NCBI GenBank assembly: GCA_030142905.1
Contig: JASJOG010000297.1
Coordinates: forward strand, 1 to 64,000
Direction: 5' to 3'
Origin: Heliopora coerulea
Taxonomy: Eukaryota > Cnidaria > Anthozoa > Scleralcyonacea > Helioporidae
DNA: 64,000 nucleotides
Made by a program: the position numbers and the translations under genes. Below the pieces are notes generated by a model. The model was not told where the DNA came from and searched no databases. It saw only the letters and a list, made by a program, of their open reading frames with translations. This document shows positions 42,713 to 54,347 of this stretch, piece after piece; position 1 is the first letter of the stretch; every line of letters begins with the position of its first letter.

Positions 42713-43858
42713 GTGATTGCAATCAAAATAGTGGACGTTAGGGATGACGAAAGTGAATTGCAAAAGAAAAAAGCATTTCGTTGGAGTTCAAATATGATTC
42801 AAAACTTGATAACTTGTTTAACGGCTTACAAAGCACGAATGGAATATCATGCGATTGACTTCGATGGAGACAGACCGACTCAGCACACAGAGTTACGAAA
42901 AGATATGGCTAAACTTTACGAGATGAAAGATGTTTCCTTGTTTGGCCCAGTGTCGTTATCGCCCCCTAGTTGCTCAGTTGAAGATATGATTGAGAAAGAA
43001 AAAAAGAAATTTTTAGCGGAACAAAAGAAAGAAAATTCCCAAATTCAAAAATGTCATCAAAGGATCCACGAAAAAGTGAAAGACATAAGACAAAACTTCT
43101 CAAAAGCTGTTACTGCAGGCACAAGAAGTGGAAGCGGGAAAATTGTCTACGAGTTTTATGACGAACTGGTACGTATTTGGGGGGGGGGGGATATTCGTCG
43201 ACAGAACCCCTTACGTTTGGTATTGATACTGAAAGTCTTATTCGTGAGCAACCTGCATCTGAAAAAGAAACCCAGAATGATGCAGATAGCCAGCCAATTA
43301 ATGTGAATCATAAAAAGGAAAATTTATTAGAAACTGGAAATGGTCCAGACAAAGAATCCACTTTGCAATATAAAAAGAAAAGCCCAAAACCAAGTGCCCA
43401 AATTGATTGACAATAAGCGAAAGAATCTTGAGAAAACGTTATCAGCATCCCAACGTGATAAAATGTTGCTAGATAAAGCTAAAGAAGATAGTAAGTTCCG
43501 AAAAGATCTGTCAGATTGTTTGAATAGTTCTACTGAATCTTTTACCAACGCAATGGATGGGATAAATTCTACCTTAGTGCAACTGGGTAAGAGTATCTGT
43601 CAGTCAGTTGAAATGTTGTCACGAGCAATGTTAGCCCAGTAGCAACAGGCACAACAACAACAACTGCCTGGTGGTATTAACCATAACATCTTCTACCAAA
43701 ATTCAAACATGTACCCACCAATGGAAATGCCACACGCTGCATTTCCACCAAATGATGAGACACAAAATGGAATGCAACAAAACCTCACAAGTTTAACTCC
43801 CCCGATACAAAATCACTACCAAAGACCAAGTTCAAACGAACAACTAAGGTTTTATTAA
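42713..43858 (+). pseudogene. Harbinger 2 Myb/SANT-like accessory gene, broken
   Basis: Coding sequence in three segments. The first (to ~43178) has FRWSSNMIQNLITCLTAYKA, a long Lys/Glu-rich helix and KIVYEFYDELVRIWGG. A run of 12 G (43179-43190) shifts the frame, after which STEPLTFGIDTESLIREQ continues. A second shift near 43390-43410 leads to RKNLEKTLSASQRDKMLL. An in-frame TAG after AMLAQ (43640-43642) is followed by a Gln/Pro/Met-rich tail (MYPPMEMPHAAFPP) ending at TAA 43856-43858. The tail resembles the Harbinger 1 partner's Pro/Gln tail. The partner normally binds the transposon ends. Confidence 0.65.
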
Positions 43859-44984
43859 CTATGCTCAACATATTTGCCAGTTTTTCAAGTTATTTACTGC
43901 TTAAAAACTTGGTATAAACATGCCCAACATTGTTCTTATTATGTTGTAAAAAGTTAGACAATTAGTCTATTCACCCAATAGTATTATATTGACATTTTAG
44001 AATTACTTTTTGAGTTTGGTAAATAGGCAATCTAAAGTTGTGTTAAAGTATAATAGTTGACACACACTGCAACATTGTAGGAACTAATATATTCTATATC
44101 TGACTAACATGAGTGGAAAAATAATTTTCTTCATGCAGGCATAGGCTAAAGCAACATAAATTTAGTTTATAGTCATATTGACCATTTCACATTACAAATA
44201 ACTGAATCTAAACGATTCTTGCCCGCATGTTTTTTTTCCAAAAACTAGTGCTAAAATAATCAGGTAAACTTTTGAAATGAAGGCTCTCCACTCTCTTTGG
44301 AAGGGCCTTCACTAAAAAGGTGAGACTTATGTGCACATTGCAATGCTGGAAATACCTTAGCTTTGAGGATGAGATTATGTTCGCACGAATGGATTCACTG
44401 GAGGGGTGTGAGGCTGTACAACCCCTTAGCCTTGGCCTTATTGTCAGATCCAATTTTGGGGGATTATAGCAATTAGTCCCAACTATTCATAATTCAATAT
44501 TTTGAAAATTTGGGGCATCTTCTTTTGTACTACAAGACTTTGACCATCTACACAACCCTTTTCCTCTTCATTTAAAAAATGCAGATAAACTTGCAAATCC
44601 TTCTTGGTTGATGGTCTCTACCCAGGCTGGATCCATCCCTGTATGTCAGTAATTTTAAGGTGGTGTTTATAATTGATTGTTTATAGAAATTCCTACAGTA
44701 AAATAGAAGATGCATGTGTCAACATGCATTTTGCAACATATTACATTCTGATAAAACAGCGATTTTGTCGTGGTAACAAATTTAAACACAGTTTTTAAAT
44801 AGGTAGATACCATGGTGAATGGTAATTTAAGATAAAGTAGGAGAAGATGAAGAGTAATATACGCTTAAAGAGGTATACACAGTTACCAAAGACTGTTGGA
44901 TAGTTTAGTTCTTAACAGAACTGTTTGAAACTTAAAGAGGTAATATTCTACGTAAGGAATACGCCTAAAGAATCAGAAAAAAGC
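43859..44984. other. Internal non-coding DNA of Harbinger 2
   Basis: AT-rich. A minus frame at 44208-44453 is unrecognised. Confidence 0.45.
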
Positions 44985-45800
44985 ACGATGCATTTCGGCA
45001 GACCACTTATCAAGTGCTATACGTCTGCTAGCTAAAGAGAAAGAAAGAAACATATCACCTGCTTATATAGTCTAAAGAAAACTCGTGACATCAACCCAAC
45101 GGAATGTGGGAGGGTCAAAATAGCGATAGTTTGAAAACAAATTCCTTTTGCCGGCACAGATCAGAATCATTAAGTTTTATGTAAATGGCTTCCATCACCT
45201 TCAATTGAAAGGCGGAACGGCATTTGTAAAGAATTCTAAAATTATCATCTGAGTAGTTTTCGGCGCAAGATTTGTTGGACAAAAGATGTTTGCCAACAGC
45301 TGAGTCGCAACTGATCAATTGACCGGAGCGGCATAGTCGTCCTGGTTGTTGACGTGATGGCTGAGCTCCATTTCTAATCATGCTAGGAACGTGTTGTTTG
45401 ATCCTATCACCCAGTCTCTGATTAGTTCTACCCACATAGCGAGATCCACATTCGCATTTAAATTCGTAAATAATACAGCTAGATGAAGAAGCAGGTAGAG
45501 ACTCTTTGTGAGTGGGTGGAAGGATGGTTTTCGTCGAAAAGATGCCAACGAATCTAGCAACAAAAAATGTTTGCTCAGTAATTAGCTTGACCGATTGACC
45601 AAAAGTTTCGGAAATTTGTCCTATCCATGGAAGTTTTAAATAGACTGGACATTTAGCGGGTCCAATTGGTTTGTCTGTTTCACTTTGATTGATAGCCTTA
45701 TTAAGTATACTTTCAGGGTAGCCATTAGATAAAAATATAGATTTCAATTTGTCAAGATCACTTTGAAGAAATTTCTTAGATGCAATCTTACTGTACATGC
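44985..45800 (-). mobile_element. 5'-truncated Penelope-like element inside Harbinger 2
   Basis: Contains a GIY-YIG ORF (45115-45798), a ~150 bp tail with CTATATAAGCAGG, and a terminal segment reading CTTGATAAGTGGTCTGCCGA, then AATGCATCG on the minus strand, like the ends of other PLE relics here. The RT domain is missing. Confidence 0.75.
45115..45798 (-). CDS. PLE GIY-YIG endonuclease region, open but truncated
   Basis: A 227-codon open frame with a PLE thumb/linker (LKSIFLSNGYPESILNKAIN, then CPVYLKLPWIG) and a GIY-YIG domain: CIIYEFKCECGSRYVGRTNQ, RLGDRIKQHVP, then a Cys/His spacer, DNFRILYKCRSAFQLKVMEA and a terminal FVFKLSLF. The frame is uninterrupted, but the whole RT domain is missing, so it cannot be an active element. 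It differs clearly from the PLE at 1-2.1 kb (CECGSRYVG against CPGCNKRYIG) and represents another lineage. Confidence 0.75.
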   Translation of the reverse strand: MYSKIASKKFLQSDLDKLKSIFLSNGYPESILNKAINQSETDKPIGPAKCPVYLKLPWIGQISETFGQSVKLITEQTFFVARFVGIFSTKTILPPTHKESLPASSSSCIIYEFKCECGSRYVGRTNQRLGDRIKQHVPSMIRNGAQPSRQQPGRLCRSGQLISCDSAVGKHLLSNKSCAENYSDDNFRILYKCRSAFQLKVMEAIYIKLNDSDLCRQKEFVFKLSLF

Positions 45801-46194
45801 AGATACAAACTATTTTAGAAACAGTATTTACACTACCATATCATCAGGTAGGCTCATATGGATATAACTAGTCAGTATGTATTAGATAAAAATATAGATT
45901 TCAATTTGTCAAGATCACTTTGAAGAAATTTCTTAGATGCAATCTTACTGTACATGCAGATACAAACTATTTTAGAAACAGTATTTACACTACCATATCA
46001 TCAGGTAGGCTCATATGGATATAACTAGTCAGTATGTATTAGATAAAAATATAGATTTCAATTTGTCAAGATCACTTTGAAGAAATTTCTTAGATGCAAT
46101 CTTACTGTACATGCAGATACAAACTATTTTAGAAACAGTATTTACACTACCATATCATCAGGTAGGCTCATATGGATATAACTAATCAGTATGT
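45724..46194. repeat. 157 bp unit in three tandem copies
   Basis: Copies start at 45724, 45881 and 46038 and are almost identical. Each unit joins ~75 bp of the PLE 5' end to ~80 bp of the 3' end of the Harbinger transposase gene, so the triplication happened after the PLE inserted. Copy 1 leads into the PLE ORF and copy 3 leads into the transposase ORF. Confidence 0.9.
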
Positions 46195-47466
46195 TTCTTA
46201 CAATTTCACCTTCACCATTATTGCAGGAATACACAGGATCGGGTAAGTTACGAGCTTCTTCTTCATTCCTTTTGGCATGTTCAATTTGACTGGTTACAAT
46301 GTCGTCATTAATGTATGATGAGTACTGCTCACAATAGTTATGTAACACAAAGCATGCATAGATGACCACTGGTAGTTTTTCTAGGTTCAAGTCAATCTTT
46401 TTGGTCAAAACAGCCAGTCGTACTTTCAGTCTCCCAAAGGCACATTCAGTCGGATTTCTAGCTGATCTTAACATATTGTTAAAAACAACTTGTTTATTGT
46501 TTTCGCATGTAACGTATTCTTTCAAGCAGAAAGGTGTAAGTGGGTAAGCTGGATCACCAATAAGGTAATTTGGGACTTTTTCATAGCTAAGCAAAACTGG
46601 TTGAAAGACTGCCGGCAGTTCTCCTGTTCGTAGTTTATTATTCACTGACGAATTCGCAAAGACTTTAGCGTCATGTACGCTGCCTGGCCAACGGCATTCA
46701 ACATCCATAAATGTTCCTTTATAGTCACATACTGCTTGCACATTCAAAGAGTGAAAACCCTTGTAACAATAGTAATCTTGAGGATTATCTGATGGACAAA
46801 TTATTGGTACGTGTGTACCATCTATGCAGCCAAAGGCTTGTTGCATTCCAAATTTTGATTCAAACTCGGCTACTTTCTGTCTCATCTCATCTTCATCTTC
46901 ATCTTTTGGCGGATGTATGTATGTAGGGCCTAACAGTTTTACAATAGATGTGCACGTTTCAGTTATTATGTTGGACGTAGTGTAATTGCAATGCCAAAAG
47001 CATTAGCTGTCATACATAACGAACCTGTATCTTTTAAGAAGTATAACGTGACCGCTAATTTCTTTTCAACGCTTATTACTCTTCGGTTAGAACTATTTGG
47101 ATTTGGGGCAATTAAAGGACGCAACTTTTCGACTAGCTGTAGAAAGGCTTCTTTTGACATTCTAAAATTCTTTTTCCATGTTTCCTGTGGGGCTATACCA
47201 TTAAGCATATTTTGCCACCATTGATCCGTTCGACCAGGTTTAAACCAACAACTTCGTTTCGCCCGTCTTAGTCGTCTTTCTTTTATCTTCTTCAGTCTCT
47301 TTAGAAAATAGCTACGCTTTTGCAGATTTGCTTGGCACAGAGCATCATGTAATCGCTTTTCGTTTAATTTGTACAGCAAAATCAATCCATATAATTGAAC
47401 AAGGACAGATAAAAAAGATATTAATTGTAAACAAATGAAGGGAAATAGCATGTTTTTCTTCACCAT
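46142..47466 (-). pseudogene. Harbinger 2 transposase, one frameshift
   Basis: The upper segment (47466-46966) encodes the N-terminus with WWQNMLNGIAPQETWKKNFR and a helix-turn-helix-like RVISVEKKLAVTLYFLKD. A frameshift near 46975-46985 follows FGIAI, and the other frame continues SNIITETCTSIVKLLGPTYI into the lower segment. That segment holds the DDE_4 core: FGCIDGTHVPIICP, WPGSVHDAKVF, LIGDPAYPLTPFCLKEY, then ARNPTECAFGRLKVR (Glu) and FVLHNYCE, ending DDMVV and stop. The motif set is complete, so the break may be the main lesion. Confidence 0.8.
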
Positions 47467-47628
47467 TTTGAAATATGTTTTCCCGCGGTTTGGCGGACTC
47501 GTCCCAGTTTTCTACCACGCGTACTTGCTAGGCAAAGGTGGGATAATCGGCAGGATGAAATTCCACATGAAATAGACTTGAAATTCATCTCGGCTAGCCG
47601 GGCTGGCTCGGCTCATATGAACAGGCCC

Positions 47629-49797
47629 TATATTTAATTTGTCCCTACAAGTCACAACTGGCTTCAGAGCTTTCATACAACAATGTGATCGATGTGATCA
47701 GTGATTATTGTGTGATGTCCTCTTACTAACATAAATCCGGTGCCCAAAAAAGACGAGAGAAGCAGCAACACGTGAATGAAGAAAAGAGAGGCTCTCGTAC
47801 ATTATCAGAGGCTATATTATTTGCTTTTTGTAATTTTAGTACTTCACTTTTTGTAGAACGTAACATACAAACGTATTTTAGGTGAATAAATTCATAAATA
47901 TTAGGTGAAGAGATTTTTTTACATCTTTAATATAATGAAAATGCGATGGCTTCCATTTAGTTATTTGCTTCACGATAACGCCGTTAGAACTAAAAATATT
48001 GGAGGCTTGGAGGGGCCCGCATTCAAATTTTGACCCGGGGCCCACTTTGGCTCTCGACGGCGTTGCTAAAGGCCCCTTTCTGCACAGGCCAAGGTAACAT
48101 CAGCATATTCCAAGTTTGATTGAAATACAGTCAGAACCACATTATAAATTAATATTTGACTTCCTGAATATTGCTAAATTTATGGAGTTGTGAAATCTAA
48201 AGCACTATTAAAACATTAGCTACAGTCAGTGACATTATTAGCAGGACATGCATCCCCCAAACTGTCTGACTTCCCCCGCTCCCCCTTCTCAATGTTGAGT
48301 GGTTATGCAGGGTCATTTTTTTGTGTTTCTTGAGCTGAGAACAAATGGTACTTGTAGGGGGAGAGGTGGGGGAATGTTGGATTTATGACATTGGGGAGAG
48401 AGTTGTGATTTTGTATGATGTCCCAATCTAATTTGTCACTAATTGTAGTATGTTACTGTAGCTGTTAGACAGTTTTCTTTGAATAATCTATCAAATGTAG
48501 AACTTTAAACCCCCAAAAATGTTCAATTGAAATTTATCTTCTAAATAACCATAAATAAGTATAATCCAGAAAATATAACTATCCAATGGAAAATATCACA
48601 GCCTTGCTACATTTAGTAAATTTAAATGCAAATGATATACCAGTTTCATTATATGCCATTTGTAGTAAATGTATCAATTTGATTGTCTATTTCCACTTTC
48701 GCACCAAAGTTTCTTTTCCAAAATAATATCTGCTACATGTAAACAGAACCTGGTGCAGGGTAGACATTCTTTATAAACCACACTTTATTGAATATTGATT
48801 GGTATGCATAACAATTAAACCTCCATATATTTTGAGAGCAAAATATTTTTGAATTTTGTGCACTAAAAATAGACTATATCAACAAATTTTTATGAACATA
48901 AAAAATTGCAATTTGCAAAGTACATTATTTGGCCAAAATTGTGATGTAACAGTTTTTCTTCTTTAAAGCAACAGCGAAAAGAGTGAGTAAAAGAGCTACC
49001 ATCTCAACTAAAACAAAATACTCTACAACAATCAACTGTTCCTGTAAATAATGCATCAATGGTGAAACTGTTGTATTTCTGACTTCTCATGTTTTTTTAT
49101 AACAGATATCCATGCAAGCACACCCATTTCATTAAAATAGAATGTTTCCACTGAAACATTGCAGTTAGCACTTAGCAACATGTCAGTTTGCCCCATACAA
49201 ATTAATTCTTGTTTGGCCAAACTCAAATCCTTTTATTTGCATGGATGCTAGAATTTTCTAGAAAAATGTCTTAAAACCCTAAAATATCTTTTAAAGTAAT
49301 ATTTCCATTTCTCGTACTTCTTGTTGTTAAAAACTAGCTGTTGTTAGTAGGTAGCCCTTCAACTAGCAGGGTGTGACATTGTCGGACATGGAGGCTGGTG
49401 TATGCTCCTCCCCAAGATTTCAAATTGAATGTTAAAATTTGCTTTGCAGTATCTGCCAATTTTTTAAATGCAGGACATTTTACAAACTGTTTCCAATGGA
49501 ATTATAGTAAATTTTACCATAGTATGTTTGGTGGGGAGTCGTTAGGCTTTAGCCATCCTAGATTTTTCTTGTGTTTGAATAATTGCACAATGTTTTTGTA
49601 ATACACTTTTAAATTCTTAATTTGAACTCTGGAAATGATCATATTCCCTAACTCTGAATAACAACTGGATGCTTTTTTTTTTATTCATTGCCATCTCACT
49701 GAGAAAAACAGAAGGCCTAATCTGTGGTACAGGATGTTTGCCTATATTGATTGTGGATCTATTTTATCTTTTATTTTGGATGATATAAACAATGCTT
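47629..49797. other. Non-coding, AT-rich, nothing recognised
   Basis: A GC-rich patch at ~48005-48065 (GGCCCGCATTC, then CCGGGGCCCACTTTGG) stands out but was not assigned. No gene was recognised. Confidence 0.45.
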
Positions 49798-50191
49798 ACT
49801 GTGTTTGCTGGATTAAGCACCTCCCTCAATTTAGCACCACCCCCAATTAAGTGCCATGTATGAGAGCAAAAATATTAAAGAGTGCTGCCCCCAAGTAAAT
49901 GCTGTATTCATTCACAACAATGCAGCACTTAATCAAAGCATTATCAGACTGAATTGTTCAAAGAGCCAAACTAAAAAACAAATATGGTACAACTCATTCT
50001 AAATCAGGCACCAAAATTTATTCTCCTGTATCATAATGTTTTTCATTTAACGTTTGCTCATTATCATTTATAAACATTATGATTTTTTAAAGAGTGCTGC
50101 CCTCAAATAAACATTGCCCCCAAATAAGCACCTCATACAAAACACTAAAAATTTAAAGAGTACCACAGGGCTTAATTGAGTAAATATGGTG
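49798..50191. mobile_element. Non-autonomous TA-type transposon with subterminal repeats
   Basis: The left end CTGTGTTTGCTGGATTAAGC and the right end in complement (CACCATATTTACTCAATTAAGC) are imperfect inverted repeats bordered by TA-like sequence. GCACC/AAATAAGC-type units repeat near both ends, as in pogo-like elements. No ORF. Confidence 0.5.
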
Positions 50192-51607
50192 CACATCATA
50201 TATTTTGGGATGGGAATGAAAAGACTGAAATTAATAAAAGCCTTTAATATGAATTGTGATTTTTAAGAGTTTTTCAAGTATAATGGATTTGTCTTGGAGA
50301 ATATTTTTCATGTTCACACAATTCAATCTATTTCAAGCAATTACTGTAACATTTTTTGTCTTTAGACCTTTTCTATTGTAATTTAGTGATATTAATTCTA
50401 TCAATTCAGTGTGATCATTTTCACTCAAAAAATATGGAAATTTAATTCTTGCCTTTCTCTGACCTTGTATGAAGACATCCTAAATTTGCCATTTCAGATT
50501 TGTTAAAAAGATGTTATGCAACACTTATGACAACTCAAATCCCTCAAAGGTATTCCTAAATCCATGCATAATAAGCAAACATCTTGAAGTCTAAAATATT
50601 TCCAAAACCTGAATAAAAATACCAATATATCTTGAAAAAATTAAAGCTCAAATTTGGACAAAAACATGTCTCAGTTAAAAACTTTGCCAAAGAAATGAAA
50701 GACTCTTTAGAAATAAAATTTTTATTACCATAAATTATTCTCAGATAAATGTTGGGTCAAGTAAGTCAGTTTTGGAAATTACATTAACACAAAGAAAAGT
50801 CTGATTGGCTGAAATAAGTGTGGGTACTTCCTGCCTTCCTGGGTCAACAAAGATGAAGCCCATACTAGTATTTATATACATGGATAACATAAAGCTACCT
50901 AGACAGAGGTGGTTGGTAAACTGGCTTAGACCTTTAAAGGTGCTTAGGCTGCACATTGCCAGGGCCTGACTCACTGAAAATAGAATGCATGTAATGGGCA
51001 AAATGGGGAATGTTTAGCCTAGTTGATAAAGTGTGCCATGCCAAGCCATGCAATTATGCTTTCTTCTTGTAGTTTCCCCAAAAGTACAAGAAACTAGGAT
51101 GCAAAATCCAAGTTCTTCCAGAAGAAGAGTAGCACAAGTGTAAAAATGGAACAGCTAACGTGAACTCAACCTGTAAAGCTCAACTTTAGCCATGCTGAGC
51201 CATACAGCACTGTCTCCAAAGACATGCAGTGCCACTTAGAACAGCTTGGCTTGGCTAAACTACTCAATTTATAAACTGATTCAAGCAGTTCCAGCACCAG
51301 TATAGCTTATAAATTGGGTCGAAACGTTATGTAGGGCACAAAGATCCTCCTTTCCCCTCAGGGCTCCGTTGTGTGGGTCCTTAATAATTATGGTGTATAA
51401 AAAACTATTTCATAACATTAACCATGTAGCAAGATTCACTTGTCAAAATTCATGGCGGACTTGCCCCCTTCTGCAAAGTTGGTGGAAATTCTTCCCCCAT
51501 GTCCCCCACTGATCCATGGACAAAATGTGTAACTACTGGCTGTTCATCAAAAGTAGGTAACTTACATAATGAAACACGTTGATCACAGATTAAGATAAGG
51601 GGAAAAT
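50192..51607. other. Non-coding, nothing recognised
   Basis: AT-rich. An 86-codon minus frame at 50741-51001 has no domain. Confidence 0.45.
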
Positions 51608-51844
51608 CTACCTTATGGCGACGCTACAGTTTGGGTAATCATCACTTGTGTATTTAAACCATTCGTAGCTTTCGATATCACAGCAACCAGAAGTCCTACG
51701 GTTTGCCATTTTCTCCGATTTAAATAGCCCAAATGTGTGAGTTCGTCGATGGTGTACACTCAGTTTCTTGTCTTTAATAAAAGTACGTAAAACATCCCAT
51801 CTTTCTTTGGGAGTTTGATACACAATATTTTTCGTTTCTGCCAT
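51608..51844 (-). CDS. Possible first exon of an unidentified gene
   Basis: The minus strand starts ATG (51844) and reads MAETKNIVYQTPKERWDVLR, then TFIKDKKLSVHHRRTHTFGL, CCDIESYEWFKY. It reaches AAG|GTAGAT, a good splice donor, just before the TAG. The sequence is protein-like but matches no family I know. No second exon could be found to the left, where ~3.5 kb looks non-coding. Confidence 0.3.
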   Translation of the reverse strand: MAETKNIVYQTPKERWDVLRTFIKDKKLSVHHRRTHTFGLFKSEKMANRRTSGCCDIESYEWFKYTSDDYPNCSVAIR

Positions 51845-52029
51845 TTCTCAATGTCATTCCATCGTTTTGATTTAAAGAAAAACCTTGTGCTACACATTTA
51901 CATAGATGTATGAAGAGTTGGTCAGGTACGTGTAATTACCATCGGTGACGCTGGTCGCAACCATGCGGGATATACTTCATGTACATTCGTTATGAAGTCT
52001 TGTAGAGTACCCCACCCTTTCCTATGGCA

Positions 52030-52420
52030 TCTTCCTCCGACTGTCTAGGCGTTTGCAAATGCACCTTTTGCTGTTCATTACCAGAAAATATAATATCATT
52101 AACGCCAACCTCAAACTCGTTAACGCAAAACGACATTCATTTTATTCATTCGACATTCATTAACGATTTTGTCGCATTTAATTCCCATTTTTGCATAGAA
52201 AGTGACATTCATTAGCGTAGATACGCAACCATTTGTATCAAGGGGCATTCTATAGCGGCAACAGACGACCATTAACATCATTCTAACATACTTTAGGGAT
52301 TATAAAATTTCAATAGGCAAGATATTTCTCCGGTCTGTTGGAGGGTCGAACTAAAGTTATATGGAATCCAGAAATGTATAAAAGATAAAAGATAATCGTA
52401 CATAAACTGATTTCGGTTAT
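52030..52420 (-). repeat. Unit A of a complex repeat (inverted relative to B and C)
   Basis: Contains ACCTTTTGCTGTTCATTACC, AACGCCAACCTCAAACTCGT, then GGGGCATTCTATAGCGGCAA and GGTCTGTTGGAGGGTCGAAC. The same blocks run in reverse orientation in unit B (52530-52964). Non-coding despite short open frames. Confidence 0.8.
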
Positions 52421-52529
52421 ACCGTTCGAACCTCTTTTCTTTCGGCAATATGTCCTTGACTGTTTTGCCATTTTTCGCTCAGCCGGCCGCGTTCTATGTA
52501 AATGGCATTAGACTGTTTTGGCAAATGAC

Positions 52530-52859
52530 TGTTTATGCACGAATTATGATAGTTTTATTCCATTATCTTTTATACATTTCAGGATTCCATATAACTTTAA
52601 TTCGACCCTCCAACAGACCGGAGAAATATCTTGCCTAATTGAAATTTTATAATCCCTAAAGTATAGTAGAATGGTGTTAATGGTCGTCTGTTGCCGCTAT
52701 AGAATGCCCCTTGATACAAATGGTTGCGTATCTACGCTAATGAATGTCACTTTCTATGCAAAAATGGTAATTGAATGCGTCAGAAGCGTTAATGAATGTA
52801 GATTGAATAAAATGAATGTCGTTTTGCGCTAACGAGTTTGAGGTTGGCGTTAATGATAC

Positions 52860-52891
<32 letters not shown>

Positions 52892-52964
52892 ACATAGCCA
52901 AACAGTCATCGAAATATTGGCGAAATAAAAGAGGTTCGAACTGTCTAATCGAAATCAGTTTATG
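52530..52964 (+). repeat. Unit B of the complex repeat
   Basis: A ~435 bp unit beginning TTTATGCACGAATTATGATA and carrying repeated GCGTTAATGAATGT-type motifs. It is a direct neighbour of unit C, which starts TTTATGTACGAATTGTGGTA at ~52962. Confidence 0.8.
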
Positions 52965-53001
52965 TACGAATTGTGGTAGTTTTATTCCATTATCTTTTAT
53001 A

Positions 53002-54345
53002 CAGGGTGCGGCAAAAATACCTCCCACATTTTACTGGTTGAAAAAAAGGTTAAGACAAATGTTATTCAAAAAAATATTTTACTATCATTAAAGTAAAGAT
53101 ATACAGTTTATTTTCATTTGTTTTTTGAAAATGATATCCTCCAAATGGTGGCCTCTATTCGTGATATACTGTTGTAGTCGTTTTCTGAAATTTTCCATCA
53201 CCAGGTGAGTCATTTCCGGCGGTATTTCTGCAATTGTTTGGCTTATAGCAGCCTTCAATTCGTCAATTGTTGTTGGTCGATGTTTATATACCTCAGCTTT
53301 CAGGTAGCCTCAGAGAAAATAATCACATAGGGTGAGATCAGGCGAGCGTGCAGGCCATCCATCATCACCGCGTAAGGAGATCAAGTGTCCTGGAAACAAC
53401 TCCCTTGAATCTGCCATTGATTTTCTCGCAGTGTGAGCAGTGGCTCCATCCTGTTGAAACCACACATCCGAATTTCCAAGGTTTGTGAGTTTTGGCTCCA
53501 GAAATGTTTGTAACATCTCCACATACCGATCAGAATTTACTGATACCGTTTGGCCTTCCTCGTCAGCCAAAAAGTGAGGGCCGCAAACACCAAAACTTGC
53601 AACGGCGCACCACACAGTAACTCGTTCGCTGTGTAAAGGTCTTTCATGAAGCTCTTTAGGATTTTTTTCCGCCAAGTAGCAAAAATTCTGCTTATTGACG
53701 CAACCAGATAGATGGAAGTGGACTTCGTCACTTGTAAGGAGAACAGCATTTGCAAGAACATTTTGAAGGATATCTTCACAGCATGCCATGCGATTTTCCC
53801 AATCATGTTCATGAAGTTCCTGAACAACCATCATTTTATAAGGATGGAACTTTAGATCAGTGTGTAAAATTCTCTTGACAGTTCGATCAGACAGTCCCAA
53901 AGCAGAAGCATGTTTACGGGCTGAACGTGATTTCAAAACAGAATGCCTCACAGCTTGGACATTTTCGGGAGTTCGAACGCTTCGAGGTCTTCCAGGTGGT
54001 TTTCTTTTTAACGCTGAACCTGTGGCCCTGAAATTTTCAGTCCATAGTAATATGGATTTTCTGCCTGGAACAGCATCATTTCGATTTAGCCCGAAGTGAA
54101 TGCGAAAAGCTCTCTGTGTTTCAATCACAGATTTACCATTCTTGATAAACAGCAAACGCACGGTGTGCACCGGCCCAAACCATGAGGGATACTGGAAAAA
54201 ATGATAAACATTAGCTACATGAAGGATACTGAAAAAAAAATGGTAAAACATTAGCTACACGAAGACACGGTTAACACCTACCTAGCTTCACAAGCATCAC
54301 ACCAATGGCCATGTAAAATATGGGAGGTTTTTCTGCCGCACCCTG
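53002..54345. mobile_element. Tc1/mariner-superfamily transposon
   Basis: A 1,344 bp element with TA on both sides (53000-53001, 54346-54347) and ~33 bp inverted repeats starting CAGGGTGCGGCAAAAATACC / CAGGGTGCGGCAGAAAAACC. It sits within unit C of the surrounding repeat, which resumes at 54348 exactly where it left off. Confidence 0.9.
53088..54251 (-). pseudogene. Mariner-type transposase, one nonsense codon
   Basis: Domains in order: a helix-turn-helix pair (VIETQRAFRIHFGLNRNDAV; RPRSVRTPENVQAVRHSVLK, then GLSDRTVKRILH); an IS630-type DDE core with TSDEVHFHLSGCVNKQNFCY (first Asp), VWFQQDGATAHTARKSM (second Asp) and WPARSPDLTLCDYFL (third Asp). The expected Trp codon after CDYFL is TGA (53307-53309). 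The frame then continues GYLKAEVYKHRPTTIDELKA, to TAA at 53088. Apart from this stop no lesion is evident. The true start codon within the first ~30 codons is uncertain. Confidence 0.85.
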
Positions 54346-54347
54346 TA

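Larger units (their letters stand above)
42468..47628. mobile_element. Second PIF/Harbinger transposon, decayed, with nested PLE
   Basis: A 5,161 bp element with termini GGGCCTGTTCATATGAGCCG and the near-perfect complement, continuing into CCGGCTAGCCGGG on both sides. TAT is present on each flank. The content is a Myb-like gene (plus) and a transposase gene (minus), both broken, with a PLE fragment and a tandem triplication between them. It is a different family from the element at 30.7 kb (different termini, low transposase identity). Confidence 0.85.

Noticed and set aside
45724..46194. CRISPR-like array
   Set aside because: Three adjoining 157 bp copies without spacers in an animal genome. 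It is a tandem duplication.
52024..53027. Short frames with FCCSLPE...SLTPTSNSL in two places
   Set aside because: The same peptide appears because the underlying DNA is a repeat (units A and B). There is no start, splice or domain support.
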